Assembly (NCBI RefSeq): GCF_039729015.1
Contig: NZ_CP155792.1
Coordinates: 950,001 to 1,014,000, forward strand
Source: Blastococcus sp. HT6-30
GTDB lineage: Bacteria > Actinomycetota > Actinomycetes > Mycobacteriales > Geodermatophilaceae
Length of the DNA: 64,000 nt
Direction: 5' to 3'
Part shown: positions 36,828 through 45,132 of the stretch, in pieces
Layout: each line of letters opens with the position of its first letter
Position numbering within the stretch: the first letter of the stretch is position 1
The notes under the pieces: generated by a model
The model's database searches: none
Told to the model about the DNA's origin: nothing
What the model saw: the letters and a program-made list of their open reading frames with translations, nothing else
Translations under genes and position numbers: made by a program

Positions 36828-37264
36828 CGCACACCCCGGGAGTGAGCGCGCTGTGCATCTCGGAAGCTGTCCACGAAGCCGGTGAGCACTGCCATGAAAA
36901 GTCGCCCCTGGGACGTCTGCGTGTCCACCTTCTCCGCCGCAGTCACGATGCCCACGCCGCAGTTGTCCAGAACGCGCACGACGTCCGCGAAGGCCTCCAT
37001 GCTGCGTCCCAGGCGCGGCAGGTCGCGCGCCGCGACGAGGTCGATGACGCCGTTCTTCGCGTCGGCCAGGAGGCGGTCCAGCGCCGGGCGCTTCTTGTGC
37101 GGAAGCTCGACTTCCTCGTAGACGGCGACGACCGCCCAGTCCGGACGCTGGGCGATGTGCCGTTCCACGTCTTCACGCTGGCGGCGGAGGCCTTCGTCGT
37201 CGCGGGCCCTCGTGTAGATGGCGACGCGCCGAGGGGGGCTGGGCGGCGGCGGGTTAGGGCTCAT
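36824..37264 (-). CDS. Serine-recombinase catalytic domain lacking the catalytic serine
   Basis: ATG 37264 overlaps the stop of a 46-aa ORF, and its own stop overlaps the recombinase start (36824-36827), so the three are coupled. The 146-aa product is a lone resolvase N-terminal domain: RRVAIYTRARDDEGLRRQRE aligns with the YxRxST..E block of the neighbour but has Arg where the nucleophilic Ser should be. LPRLGRSMEAF and SQGRLFMAVLTGFVDSFRDA match the rest of the domain. No DNA-binding part is present. It probably dimerises with, and regulates, the large recombinase; that role is inference. Confidence 0.75.
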   Translation of the reverse strand: MSPNPPPPSPPRRVAIYTRARDDEGLRRQREDVERHIAQRPDWAVVAVYEEVELPHKKRPALDRLLADAKNGVIDLVAARDLPRLGRSMEAFADVVRVLDNCGVGIVTAAEKVDTQTSQGRLFMAVLTGFVDSFRDAQRAHSRGVR

Positions 37265-37401
37265 GCCGCACCCCCCAGCTGTTCGGCGAGGAGGGATGCG
37301 CAGTCGCGGAGCCAGCGCTCGAGTTCGAGGTCCTCGAGGTGTCGCGAGACCAGAACGGTCCGCGTGGGGAGGCGGCGGTTGCTGCGGCGGTTGGCGGTCA
37401 C
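37261..37401 (-). CDS. 46-aa ORF coupled to the recombinase genes
   Basis: From GTG 37401 the product begins TANRRSNRRLPTRTVLVSRH and continues with the acidic/hydrophobic helix LEDLELERWLRDCASLLAEQ. Its stop overlaps the next start by 4 bp (TGA inside GCATGA), the same coupling as between the two downstream genes, which argues that it is real although no strong ribosome site is seen. A short basic N-terminus plus an amphipathic helix would fit a small DNA-binding or directionality factor, but this is speculation. Confidence 0.5.
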   Translation of the reverse strand: MTANRRSNRRLPTRTVLVSRHLEDLELERWLRDCASLLAEQLGGAA

Positions 37402-37433
37402 TGTAGGCGGAGAATCCGCGGTGATCTTCGTAA

Positions 37434-38390
37434 TCACGCCGCGGACCGTGCTGGCGCCGACTTGCCTGACATTCGAATCGACTCACCCTTTCGGGTGCAC
37501 TTCTCCGAGTCGACCCTGCCATTGCCCTGCAGTACTTCGAAAACGTAGGAGCGTCGGCGGTTGTTCCCCAGGAACTGCACGTTGACCACCCCGGAATGGT
37601 GAAGTCGGTGCAGTTGACGCACGATCGCCTGGGGCGTCGCCGGCGGGTCGAGTCGCTCGCCCAGATCCCGACCCGTGATCTCGGTCTGGCCGGCCGCCTG
37701 GCAGCGTGCCAGCACCGACACTATGCGCCGTCCGAGGGGAGTGACGGCCCGCTGGGTGTTCACGCCGTCCAACCGGGCATGCCCGACGAACCGGTACCGA
37801 CCGTGGCCGGCGCGCTTCACGGTCGGCACGGAGTCGCCCATCGCGCGGCGTCCGACGTCGGCGCGAGCGCCGGTGAACATGAAGTGCGACGCGAGGACGC
37901 CCTTGACCGTGGCCCGACTGGTCGACATGCCGTACTTCCGGATCCCGGCCGTGGCATCCGCGAGGCCGAACTCGCGAGCGCCGGCGGCGGCGCGCTCCTC
38001 CATCCACGACCGGAGGGCGCGGTGAAGGGTCATGCCGCGCTCCGACGCCGGCCGCGGGCTGGCCAGGGGGCCGAACTCTCCTGTGATCCGGTAGCAGTCC
38101 ATGCGCAGCCGGATGAGTTCCGCGCCAGCGACGCGACGGCCTCCGCGGGCCGCGCCCGAGAGCTCGCTGAGGAGAGGGCGCAGCGACTCGCGCCGGGCGC
38201 TCCGCCCCTGCGCTGCCAGTTCGGCCAGGAGGTCGGAGGTGTTCACCTCGACTACGCCGCGGGCGTGCATCGCGGCGATGGTGTCGATCACGGCAGCCTT
38301 CAGGCTGCCGGGTGTGGCGTACGGGCGGTCTGACCAGGGCGTTTCCGGCAGTCGCCGTGTGACGGTGATCAGAAGGGGTTTGTTTCGCAC
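37434..38390 (-). CDS. Hypothetical winged-helix-like protein of the recombinase operon
   Basis: I choose GTG 38390, preceded by GGAGTGGGGA; the upstream GTG at 38420 lies inside a hairpin. The 318-aa protein contains an N-terminal helix-turn-helix-like stretch (GSLKAAVIDTIAAMHARGVV, VNTSDLLAELA), a second helical region (TLHRALRSWMEERAA) and a C-terminal winged-helix pattern (TPLGRRIVSVLARCQAAGQ, ATPQAIVRQLHRLHHSGVV). It heads the leftward recombinase operon, 32 bp before the 46-aa ORF. It is probably a regulator or accessory DNA-binding factor of the element. Confidence 0.55.
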   Translation of the reverse strand: MRNKPLLITVTRRLPETPWSDRPYATPGSLKAAVIDTIAAMHARGVVEVNTSDLLAELAAQGRSARRESLRPLLSELSGAARGGRRVAGAELIRLRMDCYRITGEFGPLASPRPASERGMTLHRALRSWMEERAAAGAREFGLADATAGIRKYGMSTSRATVKGVLASHFMFTGARADVGRRAMGDSVPTVKRAGHGRYRFVGHARLDGVNTQRAVTPLGRRIVSVLARCQAAGQTEITGRDLGERLDPPATPQAIVRQLHRLHHSGVVNVQFLGNNRRRSYVFEVLQGNGRVDSEKCTRKGESIRMSGKSAPARSAA

Positions 38391-38413
38391 CGGGTAGTCC
38401 CCACTCCACCCCG

Positions 38414-38457
38414 ACGACACAGGCCGTTCCTCCTTCGGGAGGAGCGGCCTGTGTCGT
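38414..38457. terminator. Strong hairpin at the island border
   Basis: A 20-bp stem (ACGACACAGGCCGTTCCTCC against its near-perfect complement, one G-T pair) closes on a TTCG tetraloop. It lies just upstream of the recombinase operon start and probably insulates the island from neighbouring transcription. Confidence 0.65.
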
Positions 38458-38852
38458 GTTCGGTCGCCATCGTGGTGGCCATCGAGACCAATGTCGCGCC
38501 GAGGAGCCTGCAGGTGTCCGAGCGTCGGGTACAGGTCGGGTGTCGACTGGCTGGCCGCTGAGTCGCATAGCGGACATCTCCCAGGCCGGCGCGGCCGGCG
38601 TCACGGAGAGCCGATCACCCGGGCGTCCGACGAGTTGCTCCAGCGCGGCGATGTAGCCGCAGCGCTCGCCGAGGATCTCCGGTGTGTCGATGCGAATCGC
38701 CGACCGGCATCCTCCCATCGGTCGGCCGCCGCCTGCTGCAGAACCACGGCCCGGACTCCTGACATGAAAACTGCCCGCCCGACTTCGTAGAGCCGGTTTG
38801 GCTCACCGGCTCTGGGCTAGGAGGAGCCGCACACGAGTGGGGGGCGGCACGG
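38458..38852. other. Gene-free border region
   Basis: I see no supportable gene; some open minus-strand codons (SAIRIDTPEILGERCGYIAA, around 38640-38700) may be a gene remnant. A small hairpin sits near the P450 start. The right end of the island is probably here, but no duplicated attachment sequence could be identified. Confidence 0.3.
38789..38813. terminator. Short hairpin before the P450 gene
   Basis: A perfect 9-bp stem AGAGCCGGT/ACCGGCTCT with a 7-nt loop lies about 40 bp before the P450 start. It may be a terminator of a lost upstream gene. Confidence 0.4.
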
Positions 38853-40139
38853 ATGCAGCTGAACAGTTCGGTGCGGCAGATGACGTCGGCCGCGAGCCGG
38901 GTCGTGGCGGCGGCGGCCCCTGCCCTGGACCTGGTCGACAGCAGCGTGAGCCTGCTGTGGGAGGGCTACCAGTTCGGCACGCGCCGATTCGCCCGGGCCG
39001 GGGCCGATCTGTTCGACACCAGACTCATGCTGACCCGTGCCACGTTCACCTACGGGGAGGAGGCGGCGCGGCACTTCTACACCCCTGACCGGCTGACCCG
39101 GAAGGGCGCGCTGCCGCTCCCCACCCTTGCCCTGCTGCAGGACGTCGGCAGCGTGCAGGTGCTGGATGGCGCGGACCATCGGCACCGGAAGGCCATGTTC
39201 CTGTCCATGATGACGCCGACCGCGCTGGACGAGCTGGTTGCCCTGTTCGAGCAGCAGTGGGCCGAAGCCGAGCGGCGCTGGGCCGCCCAGGAGCAGGTTG
39301 TGCTCCTCGACGCGGTGCACGAGGTGCTGTGCCGCACGGTGTGCGCGTGGAGCGGAGTGCCACTGGCCGAGGAGGAGGTGCCGAAGCGGACCCGGCAGCT
39401 CGTGTCGATGTTCGAGGGCGCCGGTGCCTTCGGCCCGCGCAACTGGCGCGGCCAGCTGCGGCGGCACTCGGCCGAGCAGTGGGTGCGCGACCTCGTGGAC
39501 CAGGTGCGCGGCGGCCGGCTGGACGTCGCCGAGGGACGGCCCTTGCGCGCCATCGCCACGCACCGCGGCCTGGACAGCGAGCTGCTGAGCACCGCGGTCG
39601 CCGCGGTCGAGCTGATTAACGTGCTGCGCCCGACGGTCGCCATCGGCAGGTTCATCGTCTTCGCCGCGCTGGCGCTGCACGAGCATCCGGAGCAGCGCGC
39701 CCGGCTGACCGACGACGAGGCGGTGCGTACCTTCGCACAGGAGGTGCGTCGCTTCTATGCCTTCTTCCCCGTGGTGGGCGGCCGGGTGGCGGAGGAGTTC
39801 ACCTGGCGCGACCGCACGTTCCGGCGCGGCGAGTGGCTGCTGCTCGACCTGTACGCCACCAACCACGATCCGCGGATCTGGGGCGATCCCGAGGTCTTCC
39901 GCCCGGAGCGGTTCCGGGAGCGGACGCCGGGGCCGTTCGACCTCGTGCCTCAGGGCGGTGGCGACCACGCCACGGCTCACCGCTGCGCGGGCGAGTGGCC
40001 CACGATCCGGCTGCTGGAGCGCGCGGTCGGGTTGCTCGCGGCGCTGCCTCACGACGTCCCGCCGCAGGACCTCACGGTGGACCTGACGCAGATGCCGACC
40101 TCTCCGCGCAGCGGGATGGTCGTCCAGGTCCGCGCCTAG
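38853..40139 (+). CDS. Cytochrome P450, CYP152-type fatty-acid peroxygenase
   Basis: The 428-aa haemoprotein starts at ATG 38853 after a GGGGGG-rich site. Family marks: the I-helix INVLRPTVAIGRF, whose Arg-Pro pair binds the fatty-acid carboxylate and replaces the usual acid-alcohol pair; EVRRFYAFFP for the ExxR region; NHDPRIWGDPEVFRPERF; and the haem loop FDLVPQGGGDHATAHRCAGE with the Cys ligand. CYP152 enzymes use H2O2 directly to hydroxylate or decarboxylate fatty acids and need no reductase partner, and none is encoded nearby. The cysteine loop and distal residues are intact. It is monocistronic. Confidence 0.85.
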   Translation: MQLNSSVRQMTSAASRVVAAAAPALDLVDSSVSLLWEGYQFGTRRFARAGADLFDTRLMLTRATFTYGEEAARHFYTPDRLTRKGALPLPTLALLQDVGSVQVLDGADHRHRKAMFLSMMTPTALDELVALFEQQWAEAERRWAAQEQVVLLDAVHEVLCRTVCAWSGVPLAEEEVPKRTRQLVSMFEGAGAFGPRNWRGQLRRHSAEQWVRDLVDQVRGGRLDVAEGRPLRAIATHRGLDSELLSTAVAAVELINVLRPTVAIGRFIVFAALALHEHPEQRARLTDDEAVRTFAQEVRRFYAFFPVVGGRVAEEFTWRDRTFRRGEWLLLDLYATNHDPRIWGDPEVFRPERFRERTPGPFDLVPQGGGDHATAHRCAGEWPTIRLLERAVGLLAALPHDVPPQDLTVDLTQMPTSPRSGMVVQVRA

Positions 40140-40532
40140 ATCTGTGAGCCTCCGGCTGCAGTGCGTCCAGAACGTCATATCCACCGGTCGATGGTGCTGC
40201 CCGTCCCACTAGCTCGAGCTGCCCACCTGGGCCGTCGATCCGGTGAGCTGGGCGGCGTCGTCGGGGTGGCAGTCGAGGCGAGCCCAACGAAGTGGCGAGT
40301 GCGGCTGTCGAAGCGCGTGCGCATCGGCCCGGACGTCGTGCAACGCCGCGCTCAGGTTCCTGGGCCACCACCTCGGCCTCGGGTCGGGCTCGCGGCGCAG
40401 CTGGAATACAGGTTCGCTCGTTTCACCACCACGGTGGACCCGCCGACGGCGGAGCACGTGTGTGCTGCGTAACCCTCGGCCGGGTCACGCGTTGTTCCGC
40501 GCACAGTGCCCCTCACGTCATCTGGAGGAGAC
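40140..40532. other. Intergenic region
   Basis: There is no gene I can support. It holds the promoter region of the esterase gene; no recognisable operator or hairpin was seen. Confidence 0.3.
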
Positions 40533-41399
40533 GTGCGCCGTCTCGCTGCCTGCTTCGCCGCCGCCGTCGCCGTCCTGGCCGGCGTCGTGGTCGCCCCCGT
40601 CGCGCAGGCGACGCCGTCCCCGCTGAGGTACGTCGCGCTCGGCGACTCCTACAGCGCCGCCTCCGGGGTGCTGCCGCCGGACCTCACGGCACCGCCGCAG
40701 TGCCTGCGCTCCGTCCGCAACTACCCGCACGTCGTCGCCGGTGCCATCGGCGCGCAGCTCACCGACGTGACCTGCGGAGGCGCGGCCACCGGCGACTTCT
40801 TCGCCGAGCAGCACCCGGGCGTGGCCCCCCAGCTCGATGCTCTGGGCCAGGACACCCAGCTGGTCACCATGACCATCGGCGGCAACGACAGCAGCGTCTT
40901 CACCAACTCGATCCTCGCCTGCTCCACCGCGGGGCTGACCACCCTCGGCGCGGGGAGCCCGTGCAAGGACCGCTACGGCTCCTCCTTCGAGGACACCATC
41001 CGCTCCACGACTTTCCCGGCGCTGGTGGAGACCCTCCGGGCGGTCCGCCAGGAGGCTTCCCGGGCGAAGGTGGCGATCCTCGGCTACCCGTGGATCATGC
41101 CGGCGAGCGGCGGCTGCTTCGACCGCATGACGATCGCCGAGGGTGACGTCCCCTACCTGCGCAGCCTGCAGGCCACCCTCAACGACGCGGTGCGGCGCGC
41201 GGCGGGGCAGACCGGCGTCACCTACGTCGACATGAGCCAGGCGTCCGAGGGGCACGACGCCTGCCGGCCGATCGGCGTGCGCTGGGTCGAGCCGGTCCTC
41301 CAGGGGACCAACGCGGTGATCGTCCACCCGAACGCGCTCGGGGAGGCGCAGATGGCGGCCCGGACGATCGAGGTGCTGCGGCTGGACCGCGGCCGCTGA
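40533..41399 (+). CDS. Secreted SGNH-family esterase/lipase
   Basis: GTG 40533 follows GGAGGAGAC closely, giving 288 aa; an upstream start at 40506 would add nine residues without a site. A signal peptide (RRLAACFAAAVAVLAGVVVA, cleavage near AQA-TP) directs export. SGNH blocks are complete: GDSYSA (catalytic Ser), CGGAATGDF, TIGGNDSSV and the C-terminal HPNALGE with the catalytic His. Cysteine pairs suit extracellular disulfides. The pattern is that of Streptomyces-type SGNH lipases acting on short- to medium-chain esters. It stands alone and is convergent with the next operon. Confidence 0.85.
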   Translation: MRRLAACFAAAVAVLAGVVVAPVAQATPSPLRYVALGDSYSAASGVLPPDLTAPPQCLRSVRNYPHVVAGAIGAQLTDVTCGGAATGDFFAEQHPGVAPQLDALGQDTQLVTMTIGGNDSSVFTNSILACSTAGLTTLGAGSPCKDRYGSSFEDTIRSTTFPALVETLRAVRQEASRAKVAILGYPWIMPASGGCFDRMTIAEGDVPYLRSLQATLNDAVRRAAGQTGVTYVDMSQASEGHDACRPIGVRWVEPVLQGTNAVIVHPNALGEAQMAARTIEVLRLDRGR

Positions 41400-41465
41400 G
41401 CCGAGCGGCGGCCACCGGGTTCCCACCGGATCACTGCCACGCGGCCTCGCCGGGGGTCACGAGGG

Positions 41466-42770
41466 TCAGAAGCCGAAGAGCAGACCCAGGCCGCCGACGG
41501 TGAACAGCACCATGACGACGACGAGCGGCAGCTGGTCCGACGCTCGGGCGTGCCGCTCGGACAGCAGCGCCCGTTCGTGCGCCAGCGTCACGCCGGTCAC
41601 GTGCCCGGCGACCACCGCGCCCACCTGCACGTAGGCGATGGCGTCCGGTCCCACGGCGGTCAGGTCGACGACGTTGCCGTAGGTGCCGAGCAGGTCCACG
41701 CCCGCGAGGCCGAACGGGTTGCTCGCGAGGATCCACGTCGTCTGCCCGTCGAGCACCAGCAGGCTGAAGTAGTGGGCAACGGTGTAGCCGAGCGCGATCG
41801 GGATGACCGTGGCGGCGTACCGGCGCGGCTGGACCCCGGCCGGCTGCCCGGCCAGCCGACCCGACAAGCGGGTGCCCAGCAGGTACAGGACGGCGACGAG
41901 CGCGATCCCGGCGAGCAGGCCGAGCGTGCCCGACAGCGAGTCGTTCGCCGCGCCGGGTCCGCTCTGCCACCAGGCGGTGCGGGTGAGCCCGTCGAAGGCG
42001 GTGGAGCCCAGCAGCACGACCACCACTGCGGCCAGGCCGGGGACGGCGGGGGTCGCCGTCGCATTCGCCAGCGGGTTGCGCAGCACCAGCCGGCCGTCGG
42101 CCCGGCGTCCCCAAGGGGACAGGCGGGCGATGAGGGTGGAGTAGACCTCGAAGCCGTCGCCGCGGGCGAACCAGCCCTCGCCGAACCAGAACGCGAGCCC
42201 GGACTGCACCACCGCGTAGCCGACCAGGAAGGCCGCGACCGTGCCCGGGTCGGCGCGTCCCGGATACACCAGCTCGAACCAGAGGAAGACCGTCAGTGAG
42301 ACGGCGGCCGGCCAGAGCCCGAGGGACGGCAGCCGCGGGACGCCGGGGGCGGACGGGGTGAGCGGGCGCAGGACGCGGTGCACCAGCCTCAGCGGGTTGG
42401 CTACCCGCCACACCGGCCCGAGCAGCAGGCTGGCCGGCACCAGCCCTACCCAGAAGGTGACGTAGAGCGCCCACGGCGCGAGGTTCCGCTCGGTCGCCTC
42501 CGGCCCGGCGAGCGCGGCCGCGACGACCAGCACCAGCAGCGCGAGCGCCACCGCCTGCACGACCTGCCGCAGGGCCGGGGCGTCCACCACCCGCTGCAGG
42601 CCGGTCGGCAGCGGGCACCCGGACGACGGGCCGCCCAGTTTCGGTGACCGCCACAAGAGCAGCAGCGCGGCGAAGCTGATCAGGATGGCCGCGCCGGCTC
42701 CGTACAGCGCCAGCCCGAGTGGGATCGGCAGGTCGGTGCGCGACCCGACCCCGTGGGCGAGCAGGGTCAC
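41466..42770 (-). CDS. Polytopic membrane protein, third gene of the membrane/lipoprotein operon
   Basis: GTG 42770 overlaps the stop of the lipoprotein gene (GTGA), giving 434 aa. About ten hydrophobic segments are visible, e.g. PLGLALYGAGAAILISFAAL, VVQAVALALLVLVVAAALAG and VMVLFTVGGLGLLFGF at the end. His and charged residues lie in several segments (YTVAHYFSLLVLDGQ, AGHVTGVTLAHERALL). I do not recognise the family. The operon pairs it with a cupredoxin-like lipoprotein and a second large membrane protein under a MerR regulator, which hints at metal or redox handling at the membrane. Confidence 0.65.
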   Translation of the reverse strand: MTLLAHGVGSRTDLPIPLGLALYGAGAAILISFAALLLLWRSPKLGGPSSGCPLPTGLQRVVDAPALRQVVQAVALALLVLVVAAALAGPEATERNLAPWALYVTFWVGLVPASLLLGPVWRVANPLRLVHRVLRPLTPSAPGVPRLPSLGLWPAAVSLTVFLWFELVYPGRADPGTVAAFLVGYAVVQSGLAFWFGEGWFARGDGFEVYSTLIARLSPWGRRADGRLVLRNPLANATATPAVPGLAAVVVVLLGSTAFDGLTRTAWWQSGPGAANDSLSGTLGLLAGIALVAVLYLLGTRLSGRLAGQPAGVQPRRYAATVIPIALGYTVAHYFSLLVLDGQTTWILASNPFGLAGVDLLGTYGNVVDLTAVGPDAIAYVQVGAVVAGHVTGVTLAHERALLSERHARASDQLPLVVVMVLFTVGGLGLLFGF

Positions 42771-43192
42771 GAGACCTGCAGCGTGAGCAGCACCGTCCCG
42801 GCATCGTGCAGCTCCAGCTCGAAAACGCCGGGGATGGTGGCGTCGAACGCGAGCTCGGCCGGCTGCCCCGGGGCCAGGTCGGCGGTCACGTCGTAGCCGT
42901 GCAGGTGGGCCTCGTCCGGGGCGTCGCTGGTGACCACGACGCTGACCGGCTCGCCGAGTGCGACGGGCACCCGGCCGTTGTCGCCGGTGACCTGGCCGCC
43001 GGCAACCCGGACCTCGAGCCGTTGCCCGGTCGCCTCGGCCGGTCCGGTGGTTGACGGGGCGGAGCCGGCGGTGGCCGGGCTCCCGGTGGAGCCGGGGGTT
43101 GCCGTGGCCTCCTCCGCCGGCGCCTCGGTGCCGGTGCAGCCGGTCAGTGCGAGGGCCAGCGGCAGGAGGGCGGCGGCGCAGCGGGCGCACAT
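42767..43192 (-). CDS. Lipoprotein with cupredoxin-like domain
   Basis: ATG 43192 overlaps the preceding stop by one base (TGATG). The 141-aa product has a lipoprotein signal with lipobox LTGC (Cys 19), a Thr/Ser/Pro-rich linker (about 20-55) and a beta-rich domain with VVVTSDAPDEAHLHGYDV and PGVFELELHDAG. That pattern (HLHGYD, then a late ELELH) is found in cupredoxin-like domains that may bind copper through His, although the usual Cys-Met ligands are missing. It is anchored outside the membrane, between two membrane proteins encoded in the same operon. Confidence 0.65.
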   Translation of the reverse strand: MCARCAAALLPLALALTGCTGTEAPAEEATATPGSTGSPATAGSAPSTTGPAEATGQRLEVRVAGGQVTGDNGRVPVALGEPVSVVVTSDAPDEAHLHGYDVTADLAPGQPAELAFDATIPGVFELELHDAGTVLLTLQVS

Positions 43193-45042
43193 CAGCGCAC
43201 CCCGGACGTCGTCGCACCGTCGGCGCGGCCGGCGGCCGGGACGACCGCGGCCGGCTCGCGGACGGCGGCGCGGCGGGCGTAGCGGCCCACGCCCCAGGCC
43301 GTCGCCGCGATGAGCGCGAGGGTGCAGGCCAGCACGACCAGGTTCGACAGCAGCCACAGCCCGCCGCCGGAGTCCTTGAGCTCGCGCTGCAGTATCTCGA
43401 TCTCCGGGAGCGCGCTGCGGGTCATGCCGTCCCTCGCCGGGATCTCGTCGGCCGGGATGGCCTCGTCCTGTGGCAGGTAGATGGGAAAGGCGGTGAGCAC
43501 GCGGCCGTCGTGGACGCGCAGCAGGGTCTTCCAGGTGCCGTGCAGCGGCACCGGCTCGGTCGTCCGGTACTCGCCCTCGCCGATCCCCTCCAACGGGGTC
43601 ACGACCAGGCCCTGCCCCTGCCAGGCGGTGATCTGCACCCAGGCGGGGTCGTCGGGGAAGTCGGCCGGCTCCAGCTGCACGGTGATGTCCGCCGTCCGGG
43701 GCTCGGTCGAGACGTCCTCGATGGCGAAGGTCGCCTCGACGTCGTCGGGCACGGTGGCGACCAGGCCGTTGGCGACGGCGGCCGCCAGCACGACGAGGCA
43801 GGCGAGCAGCACGCCGCGGGCCACGGCGGGCCGCGGCAGCCGGCCGGCCAGGCCGGTGGCGAGGAGTGCGCCGAGCACGGCGCCGGCGACGCCGCCGGCG
43901 ATCGCCATCAGCGTGCCCTCGACCAGGATGTCGCTGCCCCACGACAGCTCCTGGACCAGGTGGGTCCAGCCGGCCTCGGTCGCATGGCCCACGGTGCCGA
44001 TGGCGAGGCCCGCGACGGCGCCGAAGAGCAGCGGCCGGCGCGCCGGCGGCAGCGTGATCGCCAGCAGCTCCACGAGGACGGCCGACCCGAGGTAGAGCGG
44101 GAAGCTCGGCAGGATCTCGTCGAGGACCGGACCGACGACCAGCGCGATGAGGCTGCGGATCACCAGGAAGAACGCGGTGGCCGCCAGTGCCCCGCCGCGG
44201 CCCATGAACATGCGGGCGGCGACCAGCGCGATGCCGGCGGCCCCGGCGATCAGGAGCGGCTCGAGCACCAGCCGGAACTGCGGGACGTCGAAGTCGTACT
44301 CGCCCTGGAACACCGACATGCCCAGCAGCAGCCCGCCCATGGCCGAGGCCTGCCGGACGAAGCGCGCGGTGCGGGAGACCTCCCGGTCGCCGTCGTCGGC
44401 CGACAGCCCGCCGCGCCCCTCCTGCTCGAGGACCAGCAGCCCGATGATGGACAGGCCGGCGCCGCCGATGAGCATCAGGTGCGTGGGGCCCCAGAGGGTC
44501 ACGTCCTGGCCGAACATCCGGTGCCAGACGTCGTCCAGCGGGAAGCCGAGCAGGGCGTAGAAGCCGGCCGCGGTCAGGAGGATGCCGCCGACCGGGACGT
44601 CCCAGCCCCGGACGAAGCGCACGGCGGCCGGGCCCGGCTCCCCGTCCAGGGGCATGGCGCAGGCCAGCACGCCGCCGGAGAAGACGCCGAAGAGGCCGAA
44701 GAGGATGAGGTAGTGCGCCGGGTTGGCCAGCGGTCCTTCGTCCCGGCCGATGCCGATGTGCAGCGAGATGTCCCAGAGCATGCCCAGCAGGGCGGTGAGC
44801 AGGGACACCGTGGTGAGGATGGTCGGCAGCGCCACCCAGGCCGGCGCGCCGGTGGTGGCGCCCAGCCGGTCGCCGATGCGGGTGAGGGCCCGCGACCGCC
44901 CGGTCCGGTGCAGGTGGACCAGGGCGAGCAGGACGGCCGTCAGCCCCAGGCCGATGGCCGTGGCGAGGACGACCTCGTCGAGCGCGGCACCTCCGGTCGG
45001 TCGTGTCTCGGCGGCGATCAGCACGGCGTCCCTTCCAGGCAT
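43192..45042 (-). CDS. Large polytopic membrane protein, first gene of the operon
   Basis: I choose ATG 45042: a MerR-type promoter places transcription start at or next to this ATG, so the mRNA is probably leaderless; GTG 45057 lies inside that promoter's -10 region. The 616-aa protein has about 12 hydrophobic segments, with His/Asp motifs near membranes (MLWDISLHIGIGRDEGPLAN, NPAHYLILFGLFG, GPTHLMLIGGAGL), then an extracytoplasmic beta-type domain (about 455-545) and a final transmembrane helix. Family unknown to me. The His-rich membrane motifs are reminiscent of metal- or haem-linked membrane proteins, but I cannot name a substrate. Confidence 0.65.
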   Translation of the reverse strand: MPGRDAVLIAAETRPTGGAALDEVVLATAIGLGLTAVLLALVHLHRTGRSRALTRIGDRLGATTGAPAWVALPTILTTVSLLTALLGMLWDISLHIGIGRDEGPLANPAHYLILFGLFGVFSGGVLACAMPLDGEPGPAAVRFVRGWDVPVGGILLTAAGFYALLGFPLDDVWHRMFGQDVTLWGPTHLMLIGGAGLSIIGLLVLEQEGRGGLSADDGDREVSRTARFVRQASAMGGLLLGMSVFQGEYDFDVPQFRLVLEPLLIAGAAGIALVAARMFMGRGGALAATAFFLVIRSLIALVVGPVLDEILPSFPLYLGSAVLVELLAITLPPARRPLLFGAVAGLAIGTVGHATEAGWTHLVQELSWGSDILVEGTLMAIAGGVAGAVLGALLATGLAGRLPRPAVARGVLLACLVVLAAAVANGLVATVPDDVEATFAIEDVSTEPRTADITVQLEPADFPDDPAWVQITAWQGQGLVVTPLEGIGEGEYRTTEPVPLHGTWKTLLRVHDGRVLTAFPIYLPQDEAIPADEIPARDGMTRSALPEIEILQRELKDSGGGLWLLSNLVVLACTLALIAATAWGVGRYARRAAVREPAAVVPAAGRADGATTSGVR

Positions 45043-45047
45043 GTGGC

Positions 45048-45078
45048 TATGTAACACCAGTAACAGTTACATCGACAA
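45048..45078 (-). promoter_or_regulatory. MerR-type promoter with 19-bp spacer and dyad operator
   Basis: On the minus strand, TTGTCG (45078-45073) and TACATA (45053-45048) are separated by exactly 19 bp. The spacer region carries the dyad TGTAAC-N10-GTTACA (45050-45071). A long spacer with an internal palindrome is the hallmark of promoters that MerR proteins untwist. The -10 ends 5 nt before ATG 45042, which implies a leaderless mRNA. The divergent MerR gene is the obvious regulator. Confidence 0.75.
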
Positions 45079-45132
45079 CTGTCACATGCAACGAGCGGCT
45101 TACCGTGTGGGGACGACGGGAAGGAGGGGCAG

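Noticed and set aside
37483-38718. 411-aa minus-strand frame overlapping the winged-helix gene
   Set aside because: Most of it is an Arg/Pro-rich shadow; only a short N-terminal piece looks protein-like and it crosses a strong hairpin.
43051-45054. 667-aa plus-strand open frame
   Set aside because: Repetitive Gly/Arg/Asp translation opposite the membrane protein gene, which has real hydrophobic segments.
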